A program made the position numbers and the translations under genes. The notes beneath the pieces were generated by a model, which had not been told where the DNA came from, searched no databases, and was given only the letters and a program-made list of their open reading frames with translations. This document shows, piece by piece, positions 23,087 through 30,830 of a stretch of 30,830 bases of DNA (its first letter is position 1; each line of letters starts with the position of its first letter). Source of the DNA: a virus; IMG/VR virus record IMGVR_UViG_3300032560_000944, positions 1 to 30,830 of that record; one strand, written 5' to 3'.

Positions 23087-25171
23087 TTAATTTCTATACC
23101 AAGTAGAAGTACTTGCACGATATACATATTGATAAACAGTTCCCGATGTTACATTTGTACTACCATTAAATGGAGGTATAACAGTTGGGCCTGCGGTCAT
23201 ATTAAGTGTTGATACAGTATTAGATGCAATAGTAAAACTACATAGCTGTTGATCAACTGGGCTCGGAGGCATTGTTACAGTTACAGTTAAACCTGTATTA
23301 CTTACTACTAGTACGTTGTAGCTTGTTGTAGTACTTAAGGCATAAGTTGCTGTACTAGCAACTGCAATAAAGTTCACGTTACGTAGTGTCAATCCGGTTG
23401 TCTGTACATTGGCAAATGTTACGTTACTGGTTGTACTAACTGCTTGTCCAATATTCCAAGTAACAGTACCGTTAGCACTTTGAGTAATAGAAACACCAGT
23501 TCCACCATTATAAACTGGTTGAATAGTCCACCAGTTGTTACCTGATTTAGCCATTAAACTAATTGTAGCCAAGTTAGGCAACACGGTAGGTACACCAGCT
23601 GATCCACTTTCAATAGTATGTGTGCCTTGTGGATATACATTAATTGATGCGCCAGTATTGTTAGTAACTGAAACTTCACGACCTGTAGTAGCCGCCGGTA
23701 ATACAACGCCACCAGTACCGCTGGTTATAAAGTTGTTATCAGCATATAATTGTGTAGCAGTACCTTGATTTGTACCAGCAGCCGCTACCGAGCTAGCACT
23801 ACTAAATTGTAGTCCGCCATTATTAATTATTAATGCAGTATTATTAGCGCCAGTCCATGTAATTCCGCCAATGTTTACAGAACCAGTTACGCCTGCAAAT
23901 AAGTTTGCAGTACCGGTAGTTACATTTGATGTTATGGTTGCTGTACCACTTGTACCATTTCCTAAAATACTAACAATGCTATTAGCAGTGTTTACGCCAA
24001 AATACGCTGTTTGTGAATGATCTAGTTTTAATGCTTGTGTTAACGTGCCACTATTATTAGCAGTAAGGAAGCTAATAGCGCCTGGAACAATATTAGTACT
24101 TACAGACCCATCGGCAATCACTTGTATCTGAGCGGCATACGAAGTCGAAGTACCATCGTAACCCTTACCAGAAATTTGAGCTAGCACATCATTTTGTAAT
24201 ACAGGGGTATAACTTAAAAAAGTTCCTCTGTATTTTCTCATAGTTATGGCCGCACCGTTGGTATCACTATTGTAATTTGATATAATTAAAGGTGCAAGTG
24301 TCGAAGAAGAAATATTACTTTGACGTATAATTAATGATCCGCTACCTATGTCTGTAGTAGATGACGGGCCTATAGTAACTGAACTTGCTGGAGAATTTAA
24401 ACCAGACAATGTTAATCTAGGCATTGCCGCGCCGGTTGCCGCATCATTTGTGTAAAATTTTATTTCAGCAGGTACAATAGAACTAGTAACAGTTCCAACA
24501 GTGTTTACTATTAGTTGTGCAACGTTTTCAAATGATGTTCCGTTATATGCTTGAAAATTAAGATATTGAACAGTATCGCCTGATAGTATTGCACTAGGAG
24601 TAATGTTTGTTCCTCTAGCTTTTCTAAATGCTAGGCTATTACCAAGTGCATTATTAGCATACGTACTAAATGTAAGACTTTGAGCTCCAGAATAATTGCT
24701 AATTGAACTATAATTACCATTGGTAATATTTAAATTGTTTCCGCCTTCGGTCCATTGAATACTGCTACTAGGACTTAGTGTAGTGCCGTTTGATGCGTAA
24801 TAAGCTAGACTATTTGTAGTTCCTGCCTGTATATTACTAACTGTAGACATAGTAATTGCATGAGTGGTAGAATTGTAAGAAACAGTTAATCCATTCAATG
24901 TACCAGACGCAATCATTTGTCCAACGCTGTCATTGGCTAGTGTGTTTGTGAAATATAAATTATGAGAACCGCCAGGAATTAGATCGCTATTTAAACTAAC
25001 GGCCCCAGTTAGTCCATTTACACTACTAACATGGCTTACTAAATTTCCTCCGGCTGTAATACCGTCTCCTACATATAACAACTGGGTGTCGGTTGTATAT
25101 AATGGTTCGCCTACGGCAGGAGTAATTGTAAGCCTGTCAGTGTTTGTTCCTCGTCTAAATTGTAATGCCAT
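23087..25171 (-). CDS. Tail fibre protein with Mtd-like N-terminus
   Basis: 694 residues. MALQFRRGTNTDRLTITP, GEPLYTTDTQLLYVGDG and TAGG match the short N-terminal domain found in phage fibres and the major tropism determinant (FRRGT..R....P..GEP.YttDt..lYvGDG), which attaches the fibre to the virion. The next 500 residues are Ser/Thr/Asn/Gly-rich beta sequence. FRKARGTNITPSAILSGD and MRKYRGTFLSYTPVLQND are two copies of one module. The end, with VTMPPSPVDQQLCSFTIASN and TSGTVYQYVYRASTSTWYRN, looks like a surface-exposed tip. A ribosome site GGAGAATAATA precedes the ATG. Host recognition is the likely role. Confidence 0.78.
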   Translation of the reverse strand: MALQFRRGTNTDRLTITPAVGEPLYTTDTQLLYVGDGITAGGNLVSHVSSVNGLTGAVSLNSDLIPGGSHNLYFTNTLANDSVGQMIASGTLNGLTVSYNSTTHAITMSTVSNIQAGTTNSLAYYASNGTTLSPSSSIQWTEGGNNLNITNGNYSSISNYSGAQSLTFSTYANNALGNSLAFRKARGTNITPSAILSGDTVQYLNFQAYNGTSFENVAQLIVNTVGTVTSSIVPAEIKFYTNDAATGAAMPRLTLSGLNSPASSVTIGPSSTTDIGSGSLIIRQSNISSSTLAPLIISNYNSDTNGAAITMRKYRGTFLSYTPVLQNDVLAQISGKGYDGTSTSYAAQIQVIADGSVSTNIVPGAISFLTANNSGTLTQALKLDHSQTAYFGVNTANSIVSILGNGTSGTATITSNVTTGTANLFAGVTGSVNIGGITWTGANNTALIINNGGLQFSSASSVAAAGTNQGTATQLYADNNFITSGTGGVVLPAATTGREVSVTNNTGASINVYPQGTHTIESGSAGVPTVLPNLATISLMAKSGNNWWTIQPVYNGGTGVSITQSANGTVTWNIGQAVSTTSNVTFANVQTTGLTLRNVNFIAVASTATYALSTTTSYNVLVVSNTGLTVTVTMPPSPVDQQLCSFTIASNTVSTLNMTAGPTVIPPFNGSTNVTSGTVYQYVYRASTSTWYRN

Positions 25172-25186
25172 TATTATTCTCCTACC

Positions 25187-25687
<501 letters not shown>

Positions 25688-25993
25688 TTATGTTAATCTT
25701 ACAAAAACCTGTCCGCTAGTCTGATAATACGGCGAGCCTACGGATACGCTGTGAGTTGCCGCGGCCGCGTCATTTGCATAAGGCCCAGGTATATAAGAAC
25801 TTAACGTCGATGACAACTGGGTAGTTGTAACATAAGGGGTTAGCGAACTAGCAAGACCACTTGCTGTTACACAATTACCGAGTTGAGTATATAAATCAGT
25901 AAAGTTTGCATTTACTTTACTGAATGCAGTACGTATCGGATCCCCAGTTGCATCGTTTGCGCTTGCGCCTATGTTGATTGTTTGTTGTGTCAT
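25688..25993 (-). CDS. Small fibre-associated protein, paralogue of the next gene
   Basis: 101 residues. QTINIGASANDATGDPIRTA, then FSKVNANFTDLYTQL repeats the N-terminal motif of the downstream 157-residue protein. The C-terminus GPYANDAAAATHSVSVGSPYY, then QTSGQVFVRLT is compact and also known to me from aquatic phage fibre genes. The start ATG shares its last base with the stop of the giant fibre gene. Probably a small fibre or baseplate component. Confidence 0.62.
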   Translation of the reverse strand: MTQQTINIGASANDATGDPIRTAFSKVNANFTDLYTQLGNCVTASGLASSLTPYVTTTQLSSTLSSYIPGPYANDAAAATHSVSVGSPYYQTSGQVFVRLT

Positions 25994-28900
25994 TATACTC
26001 TCCCTACAGCTACTTGGATGACTCCAGCTTCGCCGTAGTCTTTGTCTTCTAATGCTTTACCAATTACAGCACCTAATGTTGGATTCAATGCTCTTACAGC
26101 ATATCCAGGAGTTGCACTTGTTGTCAGCATATCGCCTTTCTTAACACGACCTACTACTTTAACAGGTACTCGTCCTGCAAGTGCTATACAAACTTTAATA
26201 CCAGTTTGTTCTGCATTCATTACATACGCTGGATTAGTTGTTACTACACCAGCTGAACGTGTATCATTAATAATAGTTGTTGTTGTAACTTCTTTGTCTC
26301 CTCCAAATACTAACACAGTTCCTGCTTCGTATTCTTGGTCACCTTCATAATACTCTGCCAAGTCAGCGTATGTAGCTTGTAATTGGCTGTTAGTTGCAAT
26401 GGTCCATGTACCGATAATGCTACCAGCTGTGCTAGACGATCCTGTTGACAATGTAGTTGCTAACAATGTACCGTTAGTTGTATCTAATGTTGCCGCAGTG
26501 TTTAATGAAATAGTTCCATCAAATGTACTGCCACTGGCCATTTGCCACTTACCAGTTAATATACCTACGGTAGAATTAGAACCAGTAGTAATATTATTAG
26601 TTTGTAGTGTACCTGAATTAAAGTTAAAAGAACTTAAACTACCTAACGACCATTGACCAGTCATTTGACCAGCAGTGGAAACGTTTGCTCCAGTTTCGAT
26701 AGTTGTAGTAAACAATGTTCCAGGAACAACTACACTACCACTTAATGTTGTTGTAGCACTACCACTATTATCAGCTGATGTCAGGAAAGCAAATTGTCCC
26801 GGAGTCCAGAATGACAATGTGCTTCCTGATACACTAATTGCTTTAGCACCGCCTGATGTACCAATGTTTAATTGTTGAGCAGTAACAGATCCATCACTAC
26901 CTGTTTTAACCAAACTACTTGCAGTACTGTTAGTAGTTACTCCAATAACACCGTATGTATTGCTTGATGTGCTAGTTCCATTATACAATACCAACATAGC
27001 TTGTGAGCTAGCATTTGAAGTAACAGTGTTAGGTGTGCTGAAAGACGAATTTTTAATACCATCACCGTTTGTAACCACAGCGCCTGCACTTACTTGTAAT
27101 GGACTTGCGGCACCTGTACCGAAGTTACCTAATACATAACCAGTGCCTATTTGTTGCAATTTAGTTAACAACACACCTGTACTTGCACTGGTTGAGGTTT
27201 GTAAATCCACCCAACCGTTTGTTAGAGTAAACGCATTGCTGTTAAATGTTGCAACACCTAAACTACTTTGTGTGAATGACACAGGAGCAGTTGATAATGC
27301 CGCATTGGCTGCCTGCAATGATAATTTGCTTTGTTGTATAGCCGCACTAGAACTAACCATACTGTCTACAATCACGCTACTTTGAATAGTAGCTTTTAAG
27401 TAGCCAGGTGTTCCGTGTGTATATGTAATTGAAACTTGATTACTATTACCTGTACCTGTTGGCGGAGCAATGTTAGTCCACTGACTTAGCGTGTTGTCAT
27501 ATACTAAGAAATTACCATTAGTTAATGTAGTAAATGTTAATGTACCGCTAGGTGTAGTATCATAGTTTCCGCTGATTGTAATAGTTCCACTACCACCAGT
27601 TGCTGGAGTACCAGCAGTGATATTAACAGTTAGAACGGTTTGTCCACTGACAAATCCTGTACCAGTTATAATCATTCCTGGTTGGATTGTTCCATAAACA
27701 TTGCTCAATGTCATTGTGTAAACTACAGGCCCGCCTCCGCTAACTCCTAACCCAACGTATGTTGCAGTTACTTTAGTAGAAACGTCATTTAACTTATACA
27801 ATGAGCTTACGCCAGCTAAGTTAGCATCTACGTATCCTCTGTTAGCACCGTCAAATTGTGTAGTACCACTAGCTGGCATAACAAGGTTACTAATGCTGTA
27901 ACTTGACATATTCAAGTTACCCTTCATAGCTAAGGTACCGTTTAATGCCAAGTATCCTGGACCAATTAAACTACTGGTTGCTACAGGATTTCCACTATAA
28001 TCTAATCCTAAACGATAGTCGATAAAACTACGAATAGCACTTTGTACTGGTACAGTATCAGCGGCATTCTCTGTCATGTTAGGATCTGTTGAGAATTCGC
28101 TAACAACAACACCACGTTTAAATCCTAAACCGTCTAGGTTACTCAACGCAATACTTGCCGAGAATGTAACAGTACCAGTACCTTGGTCAACTTGGAAGAA
28201 TCGACCAACTTTGAAAATACCATTTTCGTCTGTACTTACATAGAAGCATCGTCCGACTGTCTCTTCCAACACTTGTTGTGTTTGGTTGGCAGCAATCGCG
28301 GCATTACCATAAATTTGGTTTGGATAATTACTGGTAATAAATCCGCCAGTACCGATATCTAAGAAGTCATGTCCTGTTGCACGAGTTGTACTAATACGAA
28401 CAGTAATTTGTCCGCCACCGTTAGCAGGGTAACCAGCTCGTAACGAAGTACTAATATTAGGATTGAATGGTTTACTAATACCTAAACTGTTACTTGACGC
28501 ACTAGTTACTTCTTTAGTTATAGTTGTAGTTCCAAGGCCAAATGTTCCTGGATTATATGGATAGTACAATGTAATACTAGAAGTTGTACTAGCACCACAA
28601 TAGTTATAACCATTGAATAATGTGTTTGCATTACCAGTTACATAATAATAAGCACCAGTAGCTGGAGCAACTGATTGTGTATTGATGTTAAATGTAATGC
28701 TGTAATAAGTAGCATACGTTCCAACACCACCTACTACGCCATTGTTAGTAGCACCAGTAATACTCATAGTGGAACCATAACCGTAAGCTGGTGAGTAGAA
28801 GGATAGCAATGTTCCAGAACCAGCTACAAGTGAAGTGTTAACTCCTGGATTGCCTGGGCTAATACTTAAAGTAGAACCAATAATTTCTGTAATGTAGTAT

Positions 28901-30830
28901 TGTGTAGTTGTTGAAATTCCACCAAATGTCGTACCACTAAACTTAATTGGATCACCAACACTTAGATTAGAAACAGTGTTTACAGTTACTAAATTATTTG
29001 TAGCAGTTATTGAAGTCGAGCTAACTGCAAAGTTAGTACCTTGACTTGTAACAGTTTGCCAAGTGCTACCATTGCCCGAACCACTAATATTGCTAGTAAT
29101 ATATGTATATACGTTACTGGTTAATGTACCAGATCCGGATACAAATCCAACTGCACCAGTTGCCGAACTTGCATAACTTACTTGTGTGCTAATACCGCTA
29201 ATTGCACCTGAAGATGCTGTTTGACTATTGTTAACTGTATAACTTGTACCTGTAGTTGGAGTACCTGAAGCAAACTGATTAATTGTGTAAGAACCAACAC
29301 CACCACTTCCTGATCCTAACGCAGTAATATAAGTTCCTGGTGTTACACCAGAACCAGTGATTACCATACCTACGCTAACAGTACCAGAAGTTATTCCAGT
29401 TACGTTTAGAGCATTTGTAGAATCGCTAAATGTTAATCCTGTTGGAGTTCCTACAACAGTTGTAATTGGAGCACTAGCTAATGTCTGCAACGTGAATGTT
29501 GTTGAGCCGTTAGTAGCACTAATCAAATATGTTGTTGGATTGCTGTAACCACTGATTGATGGAGGTTGTACAGCAAAAGTTAATCCAGTTGTTGCACCAA
29601 TAGTTGTAGTAACTGGGGTTACTCCGCCATATGTAGTTGCTAAGGTAAATGTAGTTGATCCATTTGTACTAGTAATATAGTAAGTTGTTGGATTACTATA
29701 ACCAGTAATTGCTGAAGCAACAGCATTGACAGTTAAACCAGTAGGCACGCCGCCTGTTGTAGTAATAGCAGGACCACCACTAGTTGTAGACAATGTAAAT
29801 GTTGTTGATCCATTTGTAGCAGTTACATAATAGCTAGTTGGATTACTGTATCCGCTGATTGCTGGAGCAAGTACAGTGAATGTCTGTCCAGTTACAGCAC
29901 CAACAGTAGTTACAATAGCACTTCCAACAGTGGTAGTCAATGTAAATGTTGTCGAACCATTAGTTGCGCCAATTAAATATGTTGTTGGATTGCTGTAACC
30001 AGTTACAGCTGACGCAACAACCGCAAAAGTTAAACCAGTTGGTGTACCAGGACTTGTACCAATTGCACTTCCGTTATAACTAGCAGACAATGTAAAGCTG
30101 GTTTGTGTAGGGCTACCAATTATATAATAAGTCTGTGGTCCTGGCGCAGTGTATCCGCTTATAACACCACTACCAGTATTGGTACCACTAATAGTTATTT
30201 GTTGACCTGCTTGTAAAGTTACACCAGCAGTTGAACAAGTGAATGTACCAGCAGTACCAATTACAACGCCACTCAAGTTAGTATTGCTTGTTGTGCCGCT
30301 AATTGTAACAGATTGGCCAACGTACAATGTTGTACTTGCACAAGAATATTGACCTGCTATTCCTGTAGCATTTACTGTAGTTAATGGTGTGCTAGAATTA
30401 CTAATTGTTCCACTAATTGCAATAAGTTGTCCAACTTGTAATGTTACACCAGCAGTTGCACAAGTAAACACTCCGTTCGGATTAATAGCAATACTTGTAA
30501 GTGCTGTGTTAGAAGTAGTACCGCTAACCGCTACAGGTTGTCCTACTGCCAGTGATGTACTTGCACAAGAATATGCGCCAGCTACACTAGTTGCATATAC
30601 TGTGGTTAAGTTTGTAGCAGTATTGGTAATAGTTCCGCTGATAGTAATTTGTTGTCCGATTGACAATGTGCCGCCAGCAGACGCACATGAGAACGAACCA
30701 GCATTGTTAGTAATTGCCACACCACTTAAACTGCCACCGCCTAATGTACCAGTAAAGCTGGCTATGTTGGCAGAAGTAATGTATGTGTTGCTAACTGAAA
30801 TATTAGAACCAGTAATAACAGCACCAACTG
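25993..30830 (-). CDS. Giant tail fibre protein, 5' end outside window
   Basis: The frame is open from the window edge to the stop at 25993, about 1611 residues, and the N-terminus is missing; a GTG at 30720 is internal, because the frame continues before it with fibre-like sequence. The upstream part is made of tandem beta repeats. The middle holds [20 protein letters not shown], then [13 protein letters not shown] and [11 protein letters not shown], a domain I recall as conserved in aquatic T4-like fibres. Then [10 protein letters not shown] occurs. The end is a distinct domain starting [20 protein letters not shown], with [34 protein letters not shown] and [20 protein letters not shown], also known to me from such fibres. 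It would be the main long fibre or adhesin. Confidence 0.82.
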   Translation of the reverse strand, partial: VGAVITGSNISVSNTYITSANIASFTGTLGGGSLSGVAITNNAGSFSCASAGGTLSIGQQITISGTITNTATNLTTVYATSVAGAYSCASTSLAVGQPVAVSGTTSNTALTSIAINPNGVFTCATAGVTLQVGQLIAISGTISNSSTPLTTVNATGIAGQYSCASTTLYVGQSVTISGTTSNTNLSGVVIGTAGTFTCSTAGVTLQAGQQITISGTNTGSGVISGYTAPGPQTYYIIGSPTQTSFTLSASYNGSAIGTSPGTPTGLTFAVVASAVTGYSNPTTYLIGATNGSTTFTLTTTVGSAIVTTVGAVTGQTFTVLAPAISGYSNPTSYYVTATNGSTTFTLSTTSGGPAITTTGGVPTGLTVNAVASAITGYSNPTTYYITSTNGSTTFTLATTYGGVTPVTTTIGATTGLTFAVQPPSISGYSNPTTYLISATNGSTTFTLQTLASAPITTVVGTPTGLTFSDSTNALNVTGITSGTVSVGMVITGSGVTPGTYITALGSGSGGVGSYTINQFASGTPTTGTSYTVNNSQTASSGAISGISTQVSYASSATGAVGFVSGSGTLTSNVYTYITSNISGSGNGSTWQTVTSQGTNFAVSSTSITATNNLVTVNTVSNLSVGDPIKFSGTTFGGISTTTQYYITEIIGSTLSISPGNPGVNTSLVAGSGTLLSFYSPAYGYGSTMSITGATNNGVVGGVGTYATYYSITFNINTQSVAPATGAYYYVTGNANTLFNGYNYCGASTTSSITLYYPYNPGTFGLGTTTITKEVTSASSNSLGISKPFNPNISTSLRAGYPANGGGQITVRISTTRATGHDFLDIGTGGFITSNYPNQIYGNAAIAANQTQQVLEETVGRCFYVSTDENGIFKVGRFFQVDQGTGTVTFSASIALSNLDGLGFKRGVVVSEFSTDPNMTENAADTVPVQSAIRSFIDYRLGLDYSGNPVATSSLIGPGYLALNGTLAMKGNLNMSSYSISNLVMPASGTTQFDGANRGYVDANLAGVSSLYKLNDVSTKVTATYVGLGVSGGGPVVYTMTLSNVYGTIQPGMIITGTGFVSGQTVLTVNITAGTPATGGSGTITISGNYDTTPSGTLTFTTLTNGNFLVYDNTLSQWTNIAPPTGTGNSNQVSITYTHGTPGYLKATIQSSVIVDSMVSSSAAIQQSKLSLQAANAALSTAPVSFTQSSLGVATFNSNAFTLTNGWVDLQTSTSASTGVLLTKLQQIGTGYVLGNFGTGAASPLQVSAGAVVTNGDGIKNSSFSTPNTVTSNASSQAMLVLYNGTSTSSNTYGVIGVTTNSTASSLVKTGSDGSVTAQQLNIGTSGGAKAISVSGSTLSFWTPGQFAFLTSADNSGSATTTLSGSVVVPGTLFTTTIETGANVSTAGQMTGQWSLGSLSSFNFNSGTLQTNNITTGSNSTVGILTGKWQMASGSTFDGTISLNTAATLDTTNGTLLATTLSTGSSSTAGSIIGTWTIATNSQLQATYADLAEYYEGDQEYEAGTVLVFGGDKEVTTTTIINDTRSAGVVTTNPAYVMNAEQTGIKVCIALAGRVPVKVVGRVKKGDMLTTSATPGYAVRALNPTLGAVIGKALEDKDYGEAGVIQVAVGRV
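29400..30170 (-). repeat. About five 49-residue tandem repeats in the giant fibre gene
   Basis: The unit is about 147-150 bases and encodes [20 protein letters not shown] plus a variable Val/Thr/Gly part ending TGLTF. GYSNPT-type positions fall near 29545, 29700, 29850, 29997 and, degenerate, 30150. Copies differ by scattered substitutions, so they are old or under selection for diversity. Confidence 0.85.
30170..30720 (-). repeat. Alternating ~34-residue CA/CS-containing repeats
   Basis: Five units alternate between two types: G-x-F-x-C-A-x-A-G-V-T-L-Q-x-G-Q and G-x-Y-S-C-A-S-T-x-L-x-V-G-Q, each followed by an ISGT-type strand. A pair is about 205 bases. Each unit has one Cys, unusual in a fibre shaft. 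Confidence 0.8.

Noticed and set aside
30718-30720. GTG at 30720 as the start of the giant fibre
   Set aside because: The frame stays open to the window edge with similar Gly/Ser/Thr beta sequence, so the gene continues outside.
29400-30720. Regular repeats considered as a CRISPR array
   Set aside because: The repeats are about 150 or 205 bases, imperfect and fully coding in one frame, so they are protein repeats.

Overview
The window is a stretch of a T4-like (myovirus) bacteriophage genome, most likely from an aquatic or marine bacterium. The signs are moderately AT-rich DNA, tightly packed genes with many ATGA and TAATG stop/start overlaps, a gp44-type clamp loader subunit, a GroES/gp31-type co-chaperonin, a phoH gene, T4-type late promoter octamers (xxTAAATA) next to host-type sigma70 promoters, and long tail-fibre genes. 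No host gene, integrase, tRNA, insertion sequence or CRISPR array was seen. The host cannot be named from the sequence; a Gram-negative host is likely because a two-component spanin pair is present. All genes except phoH lie on the minus strand, so the transcription order runs from high to low coordinates.

Layout in transcription order. (1) 30830-19202: virion fibre region, with a giant partial fibre gene, two small fibre-like genes that share an N-terminal motif, a fibre with an Mtd-like N-terminus, an 864-residue Ig/cadherin-like protein and a further fibre. (2) 19202-17780: small conserved phage genes, including a DNA polymerase III alpha-like fragment that ends before the catalytic aspartates, then a GroES-like co-chaperonin, closed by a hairpin terminator. 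(3) 17754-15231: a near-consensus sigma70 promoter, partly inside that terminator, drives a small membrane protein, the clamp loader ATPase, a sulfotransferase-like protein and an APS-kinase/nucleotidyltransferase fusion. (4) 14436-15155: phoH on the plus strand, with a leader that can form two mutually exclusive hairpins. (5) 14282-10777: two conserved proteins of unknown function, then a full lysis cassette (GH19 endolysin, inner-membrane spanin, outer-membrane lipoprotein spanin, three-TM holin) and a small secreted Lys-rich peptide. (6) 10768-6496: a perfect TTGACA-17-TATAAT promoter leads into DnaJ, peptide deformylase, a ClpA-type unfoldase that keeps an IGF ClpP-docking tripeptide, and an unknown gene. 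(7) 6470-1: late promoters lead into a coupled chain that encodes a small conserved protein, a ligase-like covalent nucleotidyltransferase, an NMNAT-like nucleotidyltransferase fused to a duplicated domain, a stand-alone copy of that domain, a Dps/ferritin protein and structural Lys/Ala-rich proteins.

Four ideas stand out. Five proteins of region 7 begin with a short MR/MK-type peptide that ends in [L/I]xE, the pattern of T4 capsid-targeting peptides cut by the prohead protease gp21, so enzymes may be packaged in the head and delivered to the host. The phage carries its own protein-quality-control set (DnaJ, deformylase, ClpA, GroES). A PAPS-making kinase and a sulfotransferase-like gene are translationally coupled. 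The phoH leader looks like a translational switch. All four are inferences from motifs and context; the gene identities beneath them are much firmer.
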